The notes under the pieces were generated by a model. That model ran no database searches, was not told where the DNA came from, and saw only the letters and a list, made by a program, of their open reading frames with translations. Shown here in pieces: positions 51,500 to 59,683 of a DNA stretch of 64,000 bases; position 1 is the stretch's first letter; each line of letters begins with the position of its first letter. Made by a program: the position numbers and the translations under genes. Source of the stretch: Opitutia bacterium (GTDB lineage Bacteria; Verrucomicrobiota; Verrucomicrobiia; Opitutales; Opitutaceae); assembly GCA_016217595.1 (NCBI GenBank), contig JACRHS010000008.1, positions 1 through 64,000 on the forward strand, given 5' to 3'.

Positions 51500-52186
51500 T
51501 TAAAATTCGAGGCTTTCGCCCGGAACGAGCGCGCGCACGGCGTGACCGCGGGTAGATGCCGCGCGGGCAAAGGCCGGACCGTCCTGCGCGATCAGCGGCC
51601 AGGTGTTGTAGTGCATGGGCACAGCGAGGCGCGGCTTGAGCAGATCGAGCGCTTCGAGCGCGTCCTCCGGTCCCATGGTGAAATTGTCGCCGATGGGCAC
51701 GAGTGCGAGATCGAGGCCGAGCCGGCCGACGAGTTGCAGATCGGAAAACAGCGCGGTGTCGCCGGCATGGTAGACGCGTTTGCCGTCGGCCTCGACCAGT
51801 ACGCCGCAGGCTTCACCGAGATAAATGGGCGCGAGCGGACCGCCGATGCTGGAGCTGTGGCGCGCCAGCGTGAGCTTCACCCGGCCGAAGGGAAACTGCC
51901 ACGCGCCGCCGGGATTCATGCCGTGCGTCTTGGCGCCCTGCGCGAGGAAGTATTCTGAAATCTCGTAGTTGCCGACGATCGTGGCGCCGTGGGTTTGGGC
52001 GAGGGCGAGCGCGTCGCAGCAATGATCTTCGTGCCCGTGCGAAACGAGTACGTAGTCGCAGCGCAGCGTGGCGGGCGTCACGCCGGGCGGGCAGTTGGGA
52101 TTGGCGGTGAGATTGGGATCGAACACGAGCCGCGCGGTGGCGGTTTCGAGGAGAAAACACGAGTGGCCGAAGTAGGTGAGGCGCAT
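51500..52186 (-). CDS. UPF0173 metallo-beta-lactamase-fold hydrolase
   Basis: 228 aa from MRLTYFGHSCFLLE at 52186. The upstream extension lacks homology. UPF0173 landmarks are the start itself, VSHGHEDHCCDAL (H-x-H-x-D-H zinc motif), GMNPGGAWQFPFGRVKLTLARHSS, VYHAGDTALFSDLQL (Asp bridging the metals) and MHYNTWPLI (last His). It is a cytoplasmic hydrolase of unknown substrate. Confidence 0.9.
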   Translation of the reverse strand: MRLTYFGHSCFLLETATARLVFDPNLTANPNCPPGVTPATLRCDYVLVSHGHEDHCCDALALAQTHGATIVGNYEISEYFLAQGAKTHGMNPGGAWQFPFGRVKLTLARHSSSIGGPLAPIYLGEACGVLVEADGKRVYHAGDTALFSDLQLVGRLGLDLALVPIGDNFTMGPEDALEALDLLKPRLAVPMHYNTWPLIAQDGPAFARAASTRGHAVRALVPGESLEF

Positions 52187-52253
52187 GGTGACTGGAGTAA
52201 GCGACGAATATGGCAATGCGGCGGCACAAGGCCAGCCCCTGCCGCGGTATGGT

Positions 52254-55079
52254 TCAGGGCAACGCGTAAACTTCCACCAGCGCTTCACCGGTGCCTCCGG
52301 CGTTGCCGGAGACTTGCGCCGTGTAGCTGCGGCCGGCGTCGAGCGTGACCACCAGCGCGGAGTCTTTGCTGCCGGTCGGCAGGGCGAACGCGCCGGCGCG
52401 CGCAAAATCCGCCGCGAGCACGGCATTCCAATCGTCGTTGGCGGTGATCAAGCCGTCGGGGCCGTGCAGCTCCAGGCGCGGGTCGGCGAGCGGACTGCCG
52501 ACGCCGACTGAGGCCAGCGTCGGTCCGACGGCGCGGATCAACAGGCGCTGCGAGCCGGTGCCGGCGACGACAAACCCGGCGATGAGAATATCGACGCCGG
52601 TGCCGACGCGGTTGCGTGCGGAGAGATTGACGACGCGCGCCGCGGCATTGCCGCCGGCATCGTATGCTTCGACTACGACCGTGCCGGCGGCCGTGCCACT
52701 GGTGTGCACGGTGCAGGCGCCATCGAGATTTTGGAGCAAGGCGGCATCGCGGCTGGAGGAGAGAAAATCAAAGGCGCCAAGCGCGGTGGCGGTGGGCGCG
52801 AGCGCGGCGGGCCAATCGTTGTTGGCGGCCACGAGCGTTTCGCCGCGACGGAGTTCGATGCGCGGATCGCTCATCGCCGTGGTGAGTCCGAGCTGCGCGA
52901 GCGTCGGTCCGGCGGCGCGGACCAGGATGTCCTTCGCGCCGCCCTCAACGACAAAGCCTACAATCACGGTTTGCGCGGCGGCCAGGGTGGTGCGCACGGA
53001 GACGTTGGCCAGCCACGCCGAAGGCACGACGGTCAACGTGGCCGGCAGGCTCGTGGCGGAGCCGGCGCTGTTGGACACGGTGACGGTGTAGGCACCGGCA
53101 TGGGCGTTGCTCACGGTGGGCAGGGCGAGTGTCGCGGTGGTGCCGCCCGTGACCGGGCGGCCATCTAAAAACCACTGGTAGGCGAGGGGAGCGGCGCCGG
53201 TGGCGGTCACGGTGAAACTGGCGCTGGCGCCGGCGCGGGCGATTTGCGCGGCGGGTTGCCGGGTGAGTGTGGGCGCACCGGTTGCCGACGAGCCGGCGTG
53301 TAGGACCAACACTTCGCGCACGAGCGGGGCGCTGGCGGCGTAGCCGGATTTCGTCGCAGTGAAGTTGAATGTGTAGGTCGCGTTGGCCTGCCCCTCCGGC
53401 ACGGTGCTGCTGTACGTGAGCCGTCCGGCGGCGTCGGTGACCGCGGGCGCGGAGCTGTAGGCGGAATTGCGGATACCGTCGAGGCCCGTGATGATTGCGC
53501 CGGCGACGGGAGTTCCGGCCTGATCCGCCACGAGGAACGTGACGGAGATTTCCTGGCCCCAATCGCGGGCGGCCGGGAACAGTTGGGAGGCATCGCTCAG
53601 CACCAGTGCGGGCGGTGGCGTGGTGGCGCCGGCGGCTTCGTTGGAATACAGCGGCGAGTTGCCGGTGGTGTTGAAGGCCTGCACGCGGTAAAGGTAGGTC
53701 CGACCGCCGAGCGCGGTGGTGTCGCTGTAGCTGGTGATGTTGGTGGCGACGGTCGCGAGTGTGCTCCAAGTGGTGGCACCGTCGATTTTGCGCTCGATGC
53801 GGAAACCGGTTTCGTTGTCGGAATTATCCGTCCACTTGAGCGCGACTGCGGCCGCTGCGCCGGTGGCGGTGAGGGCGGTTGGAGTGGCGGGCGCGCCGGG
53901 TACACTGTCCAGATATTCCATGATGCCCTCGCGAATCGCGGTGTTGACGAGGAGGCGGAAACGCGGGTCCTGCAGTGCGGCGTTGTCGGGCGTGGGCCGG
54001 TCCATGAAAGCGAGCTCGATGAGAATCGCGGGACGCGTGGCGAGGCGGTTCTCGCCGTAACTGCCGTTGAAGCCCTGCACGCGCCGGTCGGTCCACGAGG
54101 CGTAATAATCGCGGCGGATGGCTGTGATGATTTTGCCGTGGACGATGTCGGCGAGCCGCTTGCTCTCGGGGCCGTAGCCGTTGTTCGTGTCGTAGAGCGT
54201 CTCGGTGCCCGTGCCGGCACCAGATGTGCCAGAGCCGTTGTTGTGCAGGCTCACGAGGATGTCGGCGTTGACGGAATTGGCGTATTTTGGACGGCAACGA
54301 ATGTCCTGCTCGTAATGTGTGAAGCCGGACTCGTTCCAAATCGAGGTGCTGGCGCCGAGTTCTTTGACGTGGTACCGGGCGGCTTGTTGCCACTTGGGGA
54401 AACCGCTTTCGCCATTGCCAGCGTTGCGATCGAGGTTGCGCGTCGGCCACACCTCGGCGCCGGCCTCGGTGAGCAGGGCGGCGAGCTGGGTGATGATGTC
54501 GTGGTTGATGAAATCCTCGACGATGCCGGACCAATAGCCGCGCTGGAGCGTCCAGTTGCTGCCATTCAGATAATAGCCATGGCCGGGGCTTACCGCGACG
54601 CGGCGGTTGCGCAGATCGCGGGCGGTCGGTTGATCGGCCACGGCGCGGCGGGGAGACGCGTCGGCATCAGTCGAAGCCAGCAACTGATGGAGCGGCACGC
54701 CCTCGATCATCGTGATAACCTCAAAGTCGGGCAACGCGGTGCGGAGCTGTTCGCCGACGGCGAAGTGAATTTCGCGCGAGAGGCGTTCGAAGGCCAGCGA
54801 GCCGAGTTCGTAGTCCAGCAACTCGCGGGAGAAATCGAGCGTGAGGCGTTTTCCGTCGAGCGTGGCCGCGCGCAGCCGCACGAGCGGTCGTGGTGTTTCG
54901 CCGGCGGTCGCGGCGGTTTGGAGAACGACTTCGACGGCGGCGTGAAGGGCCGGAAGCGGCGCAGCGGAATTTCCCGTGGAGGCCGAGAGTCGCCCGACGG
55001 CGCCGCCGATCAGCATCAGCAGCAACGCGCCGAAAGACAGGACGGCAATCCAGCGACTGCGCCGTAACCTAGAAGACAT
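52254..55079 (-). CDS. Secreted multidomain N-acetylmuramoyl-L-alanine amidase (Amidase_3-FN3-Ig-repeats)
   Basis: 941 aa from MSSRLRRSRWIAVL at 55079. An ATG at 55112 is possible. A signal anchor is at ~8-27. The zinc amidase (~165-390) begins VAVSPGHGYYLNG, continues with a conserved Glu region (GIVEDFINHDI) and VSLHNNGSGTSG, and ends with AILIELAFMDRP. An FN3 domain follows (ALKWTDNSDNETGFRIERK), then a Big-type beta domain, then an Ig-like domain (PLAYQWFLDGRPVTGG). Two C-terminal ~115-residue tandem repeats match each other (VGFVVEGGAKDILVRAAGPTL and AGFVVAGTGSQRLLIRAVGPTL). It cleaves peptidoglycan cross-peptides from MurNAc. The repeats may anchor it to the cell surface. Confidence 0.85.
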   Translation of the reverse strand: MSSRLRRSRWIAVLSFGALLLMLIGGAVGRLSASTGNSAAPLPALHAAVEVVLQTAATAGETPRPLVRLRAATLDGKRLTLDFSRELLDYELGSLAFERLSREIHFAVGEQLRTALPDFEVITMIEGVPLHQLLASTDADASPRRAVADQPTARDLRNRRVAVSPGHGYYLNGSNWTLQRGYWSGIVEDFINHDIITQLAALLTEAGAEVWPTRNLDRNAGNGESGFPKWQQAARYHVKELGASTSIWNESGFTHYEQDIRCRPKYANSVNADILVSLHNNGSGTSGAGTGTETLYDTNNGYGPESKRLADIVHGKIITAIRRDYYASWTDRRVQGFNGSYGENRLATRPAILIELAFMDRPTPDNAALQDPRFRLLVNTAIREGIMEYLDSVPGAPATPTALTATGAAAAVALKWTDNSDNETGFRIERKIDGATTWSTLATVATNITSYSDTTALGGRTYLYRVQAFNTTGNSPLYSNEAAGATTPPPALVLSDASQLFPAARDWGQEISVTFLVADQAGTPVAGAIITGLDGIRNSAYSSAPAVTDAAGRLTYSSTVPEGQANATYTFNFTATKSGYAASAPLVREVLVLHAGSSATGAPTLTRQPAAQIARAGASASFTVTATGAAPLAYQWFLDGRPVTGGTTATLALPTVSNAHAGAYTVTVSNSAGSATSLPATLTVVPSAWLANVSVRTTLAAAQTVIVGFVVEGGAKDILVRAAGPTLAQLGLTTAMSDPRIELRRGETLVAANNDWPAALAPTATALGAFDFLSSSRDAALLQNLDGACTVHTSGTAAGTVVVEAYDAGGNAAARVVNLSARNRVGTGVDILIAGFVVAGTGSQRLLIRAVGPTLASVGVGSPLADPRLELHGPDGLITANDDWNAVLAADFARAGAFALPTGSKDSALVVTLDAGRSYTAQVSGNAGGTGEALVEVYALP

Positions 55080-55240
55080 CAAATTGGGGTAGGAGATAGT
55101 AACGTCCTTCATCGCGGGCGTGCAGCTAAACGCCAAACTATGGGCAGGCAAGGGAATATCGGGTCGCCGCCGTAGGGTTGTTGGTCGCCGCAGAAAAACC
55201 TTCAGCTTTGCGGCGGATTGCCCAGATTGGCGGCTCCGCC

Positions 55241-56998
55241 ATGCCTTTGCCGACGCTTGATTTTCGCAACACCAATTCCCTGTGGTGCAGTGTGCTCGCC
55301 GAGACGTTGGCGCGACTCGGCGTGCGCCACGTCGTGACGTCGCCCGGTTCGCGCTCCGTGCCGCTCACCTTCGCCTGCGCGGCGCAGCCGGCCATCGAGG
55401 CGATTCCGGTGCTCGACGAACGCGCGGCGGCTTTTTTTGCGCTCGGTCTGGCGAAACAGCATGGGCAACCCGTGGCGTTGGTGTGCACCAGCGGCACGGC
55501 GGCGGCCAACTACCTGCCGGCCGTGATCGAGGCGCACGAGAGCGGCGTGCCGCTGCTCGTGTTCACCGCCGACCGGCCACCGGAGATGCGCGCGTGCAGC
55601 TCGGGGCAAACCATCGATCAGCAAAAAATCTACGGCGGCTTCGTGCGTTTTTATCACGAATTTGCCGTGCCGGAGGCGCGGCTGGAATTGCTGCGCTATC
55701 TGCGGCAGACGCTGGCTCATGCCGTCCACTGCGCGGTCTCGCCCGATCCCGGGCCAGTGCATCTCAACTGCCCGTTCCGCGATCCGCTGCCGCCGTTGCA
55801 GGACGACAGCGCCTCCGGACTGAAGGGTGGGCAGTTGGGCGAGGAATTTTTTGCGCATCTCGCGCCTCCGGTAACGGCGTCGGTCACGGTATCGCCCGAT
55901 TTGCTGCCGAGGGCGGAGCGCGGATTGATTATCGCTGGTCCCTACACGGGCACGGCGCCGGCGGCGTATGCGGCGCAGGTGCAACGCATGGCGGCGGCAC
56001 TCGGCTGGCCGGTGCTCGCCGACGCGTTATCGCCGCTGCGACATTTCCCTGCCGCGGAGGCGGTGATCGTGGCGCATTACGATGCCGTGCTGCGCGTGCG
56101 TGCGGTGGCGGAAAAGTTGCGCCCCGAACAGGTCTTGGTGCTGGAAGGTTTGCCCACGAGCAAAGTTCTCCGTGCCTGGCTGGCTGCGCTCAGTGGCGTG
56201 CCGGTGCGCTACGTGACCGCGCGCGCGGCCAATCCCGACGCGCTGCATGGCGCCGCGATCCGGCTGCCCGGCTCGGTGGCGGCGTGGGCGGATGCGTTGG
56301 CTGCACTGCCGGCCCGACGCTCGGCCTACACCGCGGCCTGGCAACACGTCGAGACCGTCGCCGCCGCGAGTTTGCACGCCGGCTTGAAAGCGACGCACGA
56401 GTTGTTCGAGGGAAAGGCGGTCGCTATTCTGCAACGCGCGTTGCCGGTGGGCACGCCGGTCTGCGTGGCGAACAGCATGCCCGTGCGCGATCTCGAGTAC
56501 TTTGCGGTGACGTTGCCCCGCGAGTGGCGCGTCAGTTTCAACCGGGGGGCCAACGGCATCGACGGCACGCTCTCCACCGCGTTGGGTGTGGCGCACGGCA
56601 ACCGGCCGACGGTGTTGCTCACGGGCGACCTCGCGTTGCTGCACGACGCCAGCGGATTGCTGCTGCGCGCGAAACTGCGCGGCTCGCTCACCGTGGTGCT
56701 GATCAATAATGCCGGCGGCGGCATCTTCGAGCATTTGCCCGTGGCGCAGTTTGACCCGCCCTTCGAGGAGTTCGTCGCCACGCCGCAGACGGTGAGCTTC
56801 AACCGGCTTTGCGCCGCTTACGGAGTCGAACATACGCTCATCACCAGCTGGGAGCAGTTGGTTGACCAGCTGTCCGTTTTGCCGGCGACCGGAGTGCGCG
56901 TACTGGAGATCCCGACGGATCGCAAACGCGATGCCGCGACCCGCAAGCGTCTGCTCGCCACCGCCGCCGAGGCTGTGGAGTGGAGCTGCACGCACTAA
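55241..56998 (+). CDS. menD: 2-succinyl-5-enolpyruvyl-6-hydroxy-3-cyclohexene-1-carboxylate synthase
   Basis: 585 aa from MPLPTLDFRNTNSLWCSVL at 55241. The 21 upstream codons are spurious. MenD landmarks are VTSPGSRSVPLTFA, DERAAAFFALGLAKQ with the TPP glutamate, VCTSGTAAANYLPAVIEA, TADRPPEMR, GQTIDQQKIYG, NRGANGIDGTLSTALGVA and LINNAGGGIFEHLP in the TPP half. It condenses isochorismate with 2-oxoglutarate in menaquinone synthesis. The substrate 2-oxoglutarate links it to the sucA pathway only in a general sense. It is divergent from the amidase across 161 bp and followed by yqeY after 56 nt. Confidence 0.95.
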   Translation: MPLPTLDFRNTNSLWCSVLAETLARLGVRHVVTSPGSRSVPLTFACAAQPAIEAIPVLDERAAAFFALGLAKQHGQPVALVCTSGTAAANYLPAVIEAHESGVPLLVFTADRPPEMRACSSGQTIDQQKIYGGFVRFYHEFAVPEARLELLRYLRQTLAHAVHCAVSPDPGPVHLNCPFRDPLPPLQDDSASGLKGGQLGEEFFAHLAPPVTASVTVSPDLLPRAERGLIIAGPYTGTAPAAYAAQVQRMAAALGWPVLADALSPLRHFPAAEAVIVAHYDAVLRVRAVAEKLRPEQVLVLEGLPTSKVLRAWLAALSGVPVRYVTARAANPDALHGAAIRLPGSVAAWADALAALPARRSAYTAAWQHVETVAAASLHAGLKATHELFEGKAVAILQRALPVGTPVCVANSMPVRDLEYFAVTLPREWRVSFNRGANGIDGTLSTALGVAHGNRPTVLLTGDLALLHDASGLLLRAKLRGSLTVVLINNAGGGIFEHLPVAQFDPPFEEFVATPQTVSFNRLCAAYGVEHTLITSWEQLVDQLSVLPATGVRVLEIPTDRKRDAATRKRLLATAAEAVEWSCTH

Positions 56999-57054
56999 AT
57001 TCGCTCTGGCTGTCGGCTCGACACCTGCGCGCGGCCGGGCATGGTCAACCGCCT

Positions 57055-57504
57055 ATGGCCACGACCTACGAACGACTCCGCGCTGATATTGTGACCGCGA
57101 TGAAAGCCCGCGACACCGTCACCGTGACGGCGTTGCGCACCGCCGATGCCGCGATACAGCGCGCGGCGATGGAAGCTAACAAGCCTGTCGACGAGGCGCT
57201 GGTGATCGCGACGCTGCGCAAAGCCGTGAAGAATCTGAGCGACGCCAAGGCGGAATTCCTCAAGGGCGGCCGGGCGGATCTCGTGGCGGCCAACGAAGCG
57301 GAGTTTCGCGTGCTGGAAAAGTATCTGCCGGTCAGTCTCGAAGGCGCGCAACTGGAGGCGCTCGTGGCCGAGGTGATCGCCGCGGTCGGCGCGCAATCGA
57401 AGAAAGACATGGGCAAAGTGATCGGCGCGCTCAAGCAGCGGCCCGAGGCGGCGCAAATCGATTTCGGCACCGCGAGCAAAGTCGTGCAGGCGAAACTGCC
57501 CTGA
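57055..57504 (+). CDS. GatB/YqeY domain protein
   Basis: 149 aa from MATTYERLRADIVTAMKARD at 57055. This is a stand-alone YqeY fold: RTADAAIQRAAMEANKPVDEALVIATLRKAVKNLSDA (landmarks RTADAAIQ, VIATLRKAVK), RVLEKYLPVSLEGAQLEALV and KKDMGKVIGALKQRP. Its domain is also the C-terminal tail of GatB, which grips tRNA for amidation. The lone protein has no proven role but is thought to contact tRNA. It is probably co-transcribed with menD. Confidence 0.88.
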   Translation: MATTYERLRADIVTAMKARDTVTVTALRTADAAIQRAAMEANKPVDEALVIATLRKAVKNLSDAKAEFLKGGRADLVAANEAEFRVLEKYLPVSLEGAQLEALVAEVIAAVGAQSKKDMGKVIGALKQRPEAAQIDFGTASKVVQAKLP

Positions 57505-57532
57505 GGCGGGCGTCGCCGCGGCGCGCGCCAGC
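57505..57532. other. GC-only palindromic gap between yqeY and argA
   Basis: The 28-nt gap between convergent genes contains the palindromes GCCGCGGC and GGCGCGCGCC and has no T-tract. It resembles the other GC-only hairpins between convergent genes here. Confidence 0.3.
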
Positions 57533-58894
57533 TCAGCCGAGCGTCTTGACCAAGACCTTCGGGTTGCGGCCGCTCTCCTCGTACATCTTCAGACGGGCGT
57601 CGGGGAGCATGGCTTTGTCCGCCTCCTCGAAGCCGCAGGAGTTGATGAAGAATCCGAAGCTTTGCGTGGAGAGCGCGACCACGGTCGTGACGCCGCGCTC
57701 CTTGGCCTGGAGACAGGCGTACTCGACCATCTTCTTGCCGACGCCGCGACTTTGATAGAACGGCATGACGCACAACGAGCCGACTTCGGCGAGCTGCGGT
57801 TTGTCCGGGTAGAAATAGAGTGTGACGCAGGCGATGATGTTTTCGTCGATCTCGAACACGTAGAACTGTTCGATGTTTTTCTCGATGGCCTGCTGGGTGC
57901 GGTGCAGGAGCTCTTCGCGCCGCACGGCGCCGCGCGTCAGGTTGTAGATGAACCTCACGTCGCGCCGTGTCGCCTTGCGGATTTGCTGGTAGTCGTTGCC
58001 GTAAATCAGCGAGCCCACGCCTTCGTTGGAGAATACTTCGTTGAGTAGTCCGTCGAAGACCCGGCCGTCGACGATGTGCACGCGCTGGGTGCCGGTCTCG
58101 ATGGCCTTGACGGCGTGAACGGCTTTGCTGCGGGCGTTGTCGGTGAAGTGCTCCGGGTGGTCCTTGAGGAGCGTGCGCAGGGCGTCGACCGAGAGCTCGC
58201 GGCGGAGTTCGCCGTTGAGGAGCAGGCCCGGCATTTCGGTAAGGAAAATGATTTTCGAGGCGTGCAGAGCCTCGGCGAGCTCGGCGGCGAGCAGGTCGGA
58301 GTTGAGGCGCAGCGAGCGGCCGTCGGGGCCGAAACCGATGGGCTGGAAAATGGGCACGACGCCGGCGTTGAGGAGCTGGACGATGAGGTCCTTGTCGATG
58401 CGTTCCACCTTGGCGGAGAACTGCTGGTCGGTGCCTTTGAGGATGCCAAACGGCAGGGCGCGGACCGAGTTCGTGATGGCGGCCTTGAGGGAATTCTGCG
58501 TCAGGCCTTCGAGCAGCAGATGCGAAACGCGGGCGGAGGCGCGCACGGCGAGGTCGAGCGTGGCGGCGTCAGTCGGGCCGGTGCCGTCGGCGTTGGTGAT
58601 CGGAATGCCGCGCAACTGCGAAAGCTCCTGAATCTGTTTCCCGATGCCGTGCACGAGCACGACCTGGATCGCGAGCGAGCGGAGCACGGCGATGTCGACG
58701 AGCAGATTGGGAAAATTTTCGTCGGCCACCACGGAGCCGTCGAGCGCGAGGACAAAAATCTGGCCCTGGAACCGCGGCACGTACTTGAGGATGCCGCGCA
58801 GATCGGTGGGCTTGATGCTGGCCGAGGAAGCGGCGGAGGCGGCCGGGGGATTGGCCGTGGTGGAGGGCGCGGAGGAGGCTGGGCCGGTGCTCAT
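57533..58894 (-). CDS. argA: N-acetylglutamate synthase (fused kinase-like and GNAT domains)
   Basis: 453 aa from MSTGPASSAPSTTANPP at 58894. The much longer frame upstream overlaps another gene out of phase. A ~27-residue low-complexity tail leads into an amino-acid-kinase fold (~35-300: GQIFVLALDGSVVADENFPNLL, VVLVHGIGKQIQELSQLRG, LHASKIIFLTEMPGLL). The GNAT domain (~310-453) has EVGSLCVMPFYQSRGVGKKMVEYA as acetyl-CoA loop. It acetylates glutamate with acetyl-CoA, the first step of arginine synthesis. The kinase fold is normally the arginine-binding regulatory part. Confidence 0.9.
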   Translation of the reverse strand: MSTGPASSAPSTTANPPAASAASSASIKPTDLRGILKYVPRFQGQIFVLALDGSVVADENFPNLLVDIAVLRSLAIQVVLVHGIGKQIQELSQLRGIPITNADGTGPTDAATLDLAVRASARVSHLLLEGLTQNSLKAAITNSVRALPFGILKGTDQQFSAKVERIDKDLIVQLLNAGVVPIFQPIGFGPDGRSLRLNSDLLAAELAEALHASKIIFLTEMPGLLLNGELRRELSVDALRTLLKDHPEHFTDNARSKAVHAVKAIETGTQRVHIVDGRVFDGLLNEVFSNEGVGSLIYGNDYQQIRKATRRDVRFIYNLTRGAVRREELLHRTQQAIEKNIEQFYVFEIDENIIACVTLYFYPDKPQLAEVGSLCVMPFYQSRGVGKKMVEYACLQAKERGVTTVVALSTQSFGFFINSCGFEEADKAMLPDARLKMYEESGRNPKVLVKTLG

Positions 58895-58974
58895 CGATGG
58901 GTTCGTCGCAACGTTCTCGGCGAAGCGACACGGCGCGTCAATAGTGGCGAAGGGCGGTGCGCGCGGGCGCGGCG

Positions 58975-59601
58975 TCACTTGACTTCGAGAGTCCAGGTGC
59001 GGGAGGTCGCGGTGCCGACGAGTGTGGCGGTGTAGCGGCCGGCCGGCAGCGCGCCGGTGGGCAGCGTGAGCAGCACGGTGGTCTCGTTCCACCGCGACTG
59101 CAGTGCTCCGGAAATTTTTTCGAACACGGGCAGGATCACGAGCGTGTCGTCGCGTCGCAACAGATGGGCCTCGGCGATCACGCGCTTGTGATCGGCGAGC
59201 GTGGCCGAAAACTGGATGCGGTAGGGCACGGCAGGCGTCGCCTGCGTTTCGGCGGTGACGTCGGTGATGGCCTCGGCAAGCAGTGGTTTTTCGACCAGGG
59301 ATTGCGCCAGCGCCGGGGGCAGGCCGCCCGGGATGGCGCGCGTGGCGGCAAGTGCGCCGTGCCGCACGACCCCGGGGTGCAGTGGATCGGCCGGGCGTTC
59401 GACGGCGAGTGCGACGCGTTGGTAGCCGGAGTTGAGCAACCGGCTGACCGTGGCGCGGTTCACGGCGTCCTTGTAGGGCTCGTGCGCCGGGCCGGGTTTG
59501 CGGTAGCGCAGCATCACCTGGGTGTAGCCGAGCGCGAAGATCACGATGGCCAGCGCCACCCATTTCATTGGCCAGGGTTTCGGTTGACGCAGCTCAGGCA
59601 T
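58975..59601 (-). CDS. Membrane-anchored hypothetical protein
   Basis: 208 aa from MPELRQPKPWPMKWV at 59601. The frame starts further upstream inside proS and is there antisense. A single signal-anchor helix (WVALAIVIFALGYTQVML) precedes a ~170-residue extracytoplasmic domain. It begins with a charged YRKPGPAHEPYKDAVNRATVSRLLNSG and ends in an Ig-like beta pattern (AGRYTATLVGTATSRTWTLEV). No family was recognised. It lies 80 nt upstream of argA and diverges from proS across 82 nt. Confidence 0.7.
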   Translation of the reverse strand: MPELRQPKPWPMKWVALAIVIFALGYTQVMLRYRKPGPAHEPYKDAVNRATVSRLLNSGYQRVALAVERPADPLHPGVVRHGALAATRAIPGGLPPALAQSLVEKPLLAEAITDVTAETQATPAVPYRIQFSATLADHKRVIAEAHLLRRDDTLVILPVFEKISGALQSRWNETTVLLTLPTGALPAGRYTATLVGTATSRTWTLEVK

Positions 59602-59683
59602 GGCAGGGCGAAATGAGCCCCGGGCCCGCCGGGTGCAAATAAATTTGCGCCGGGGGAGGCGGGCTGTTTCGTTCCCGCCCTTC

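Noticed and set aside
53583-55067. 494-codon plus-strand frame opposite the amidase gene
   Set aside because: Antisense to the amidase and FN3 domains. No homology recognised.
58895-59563. Extension of the argA frame upstream (676 codons in total)
   Set aside because: The added residues are Arg/Pro-rich and overlap the membrane-anchored hypothetical gene in another frame. Homology begins after 58894.
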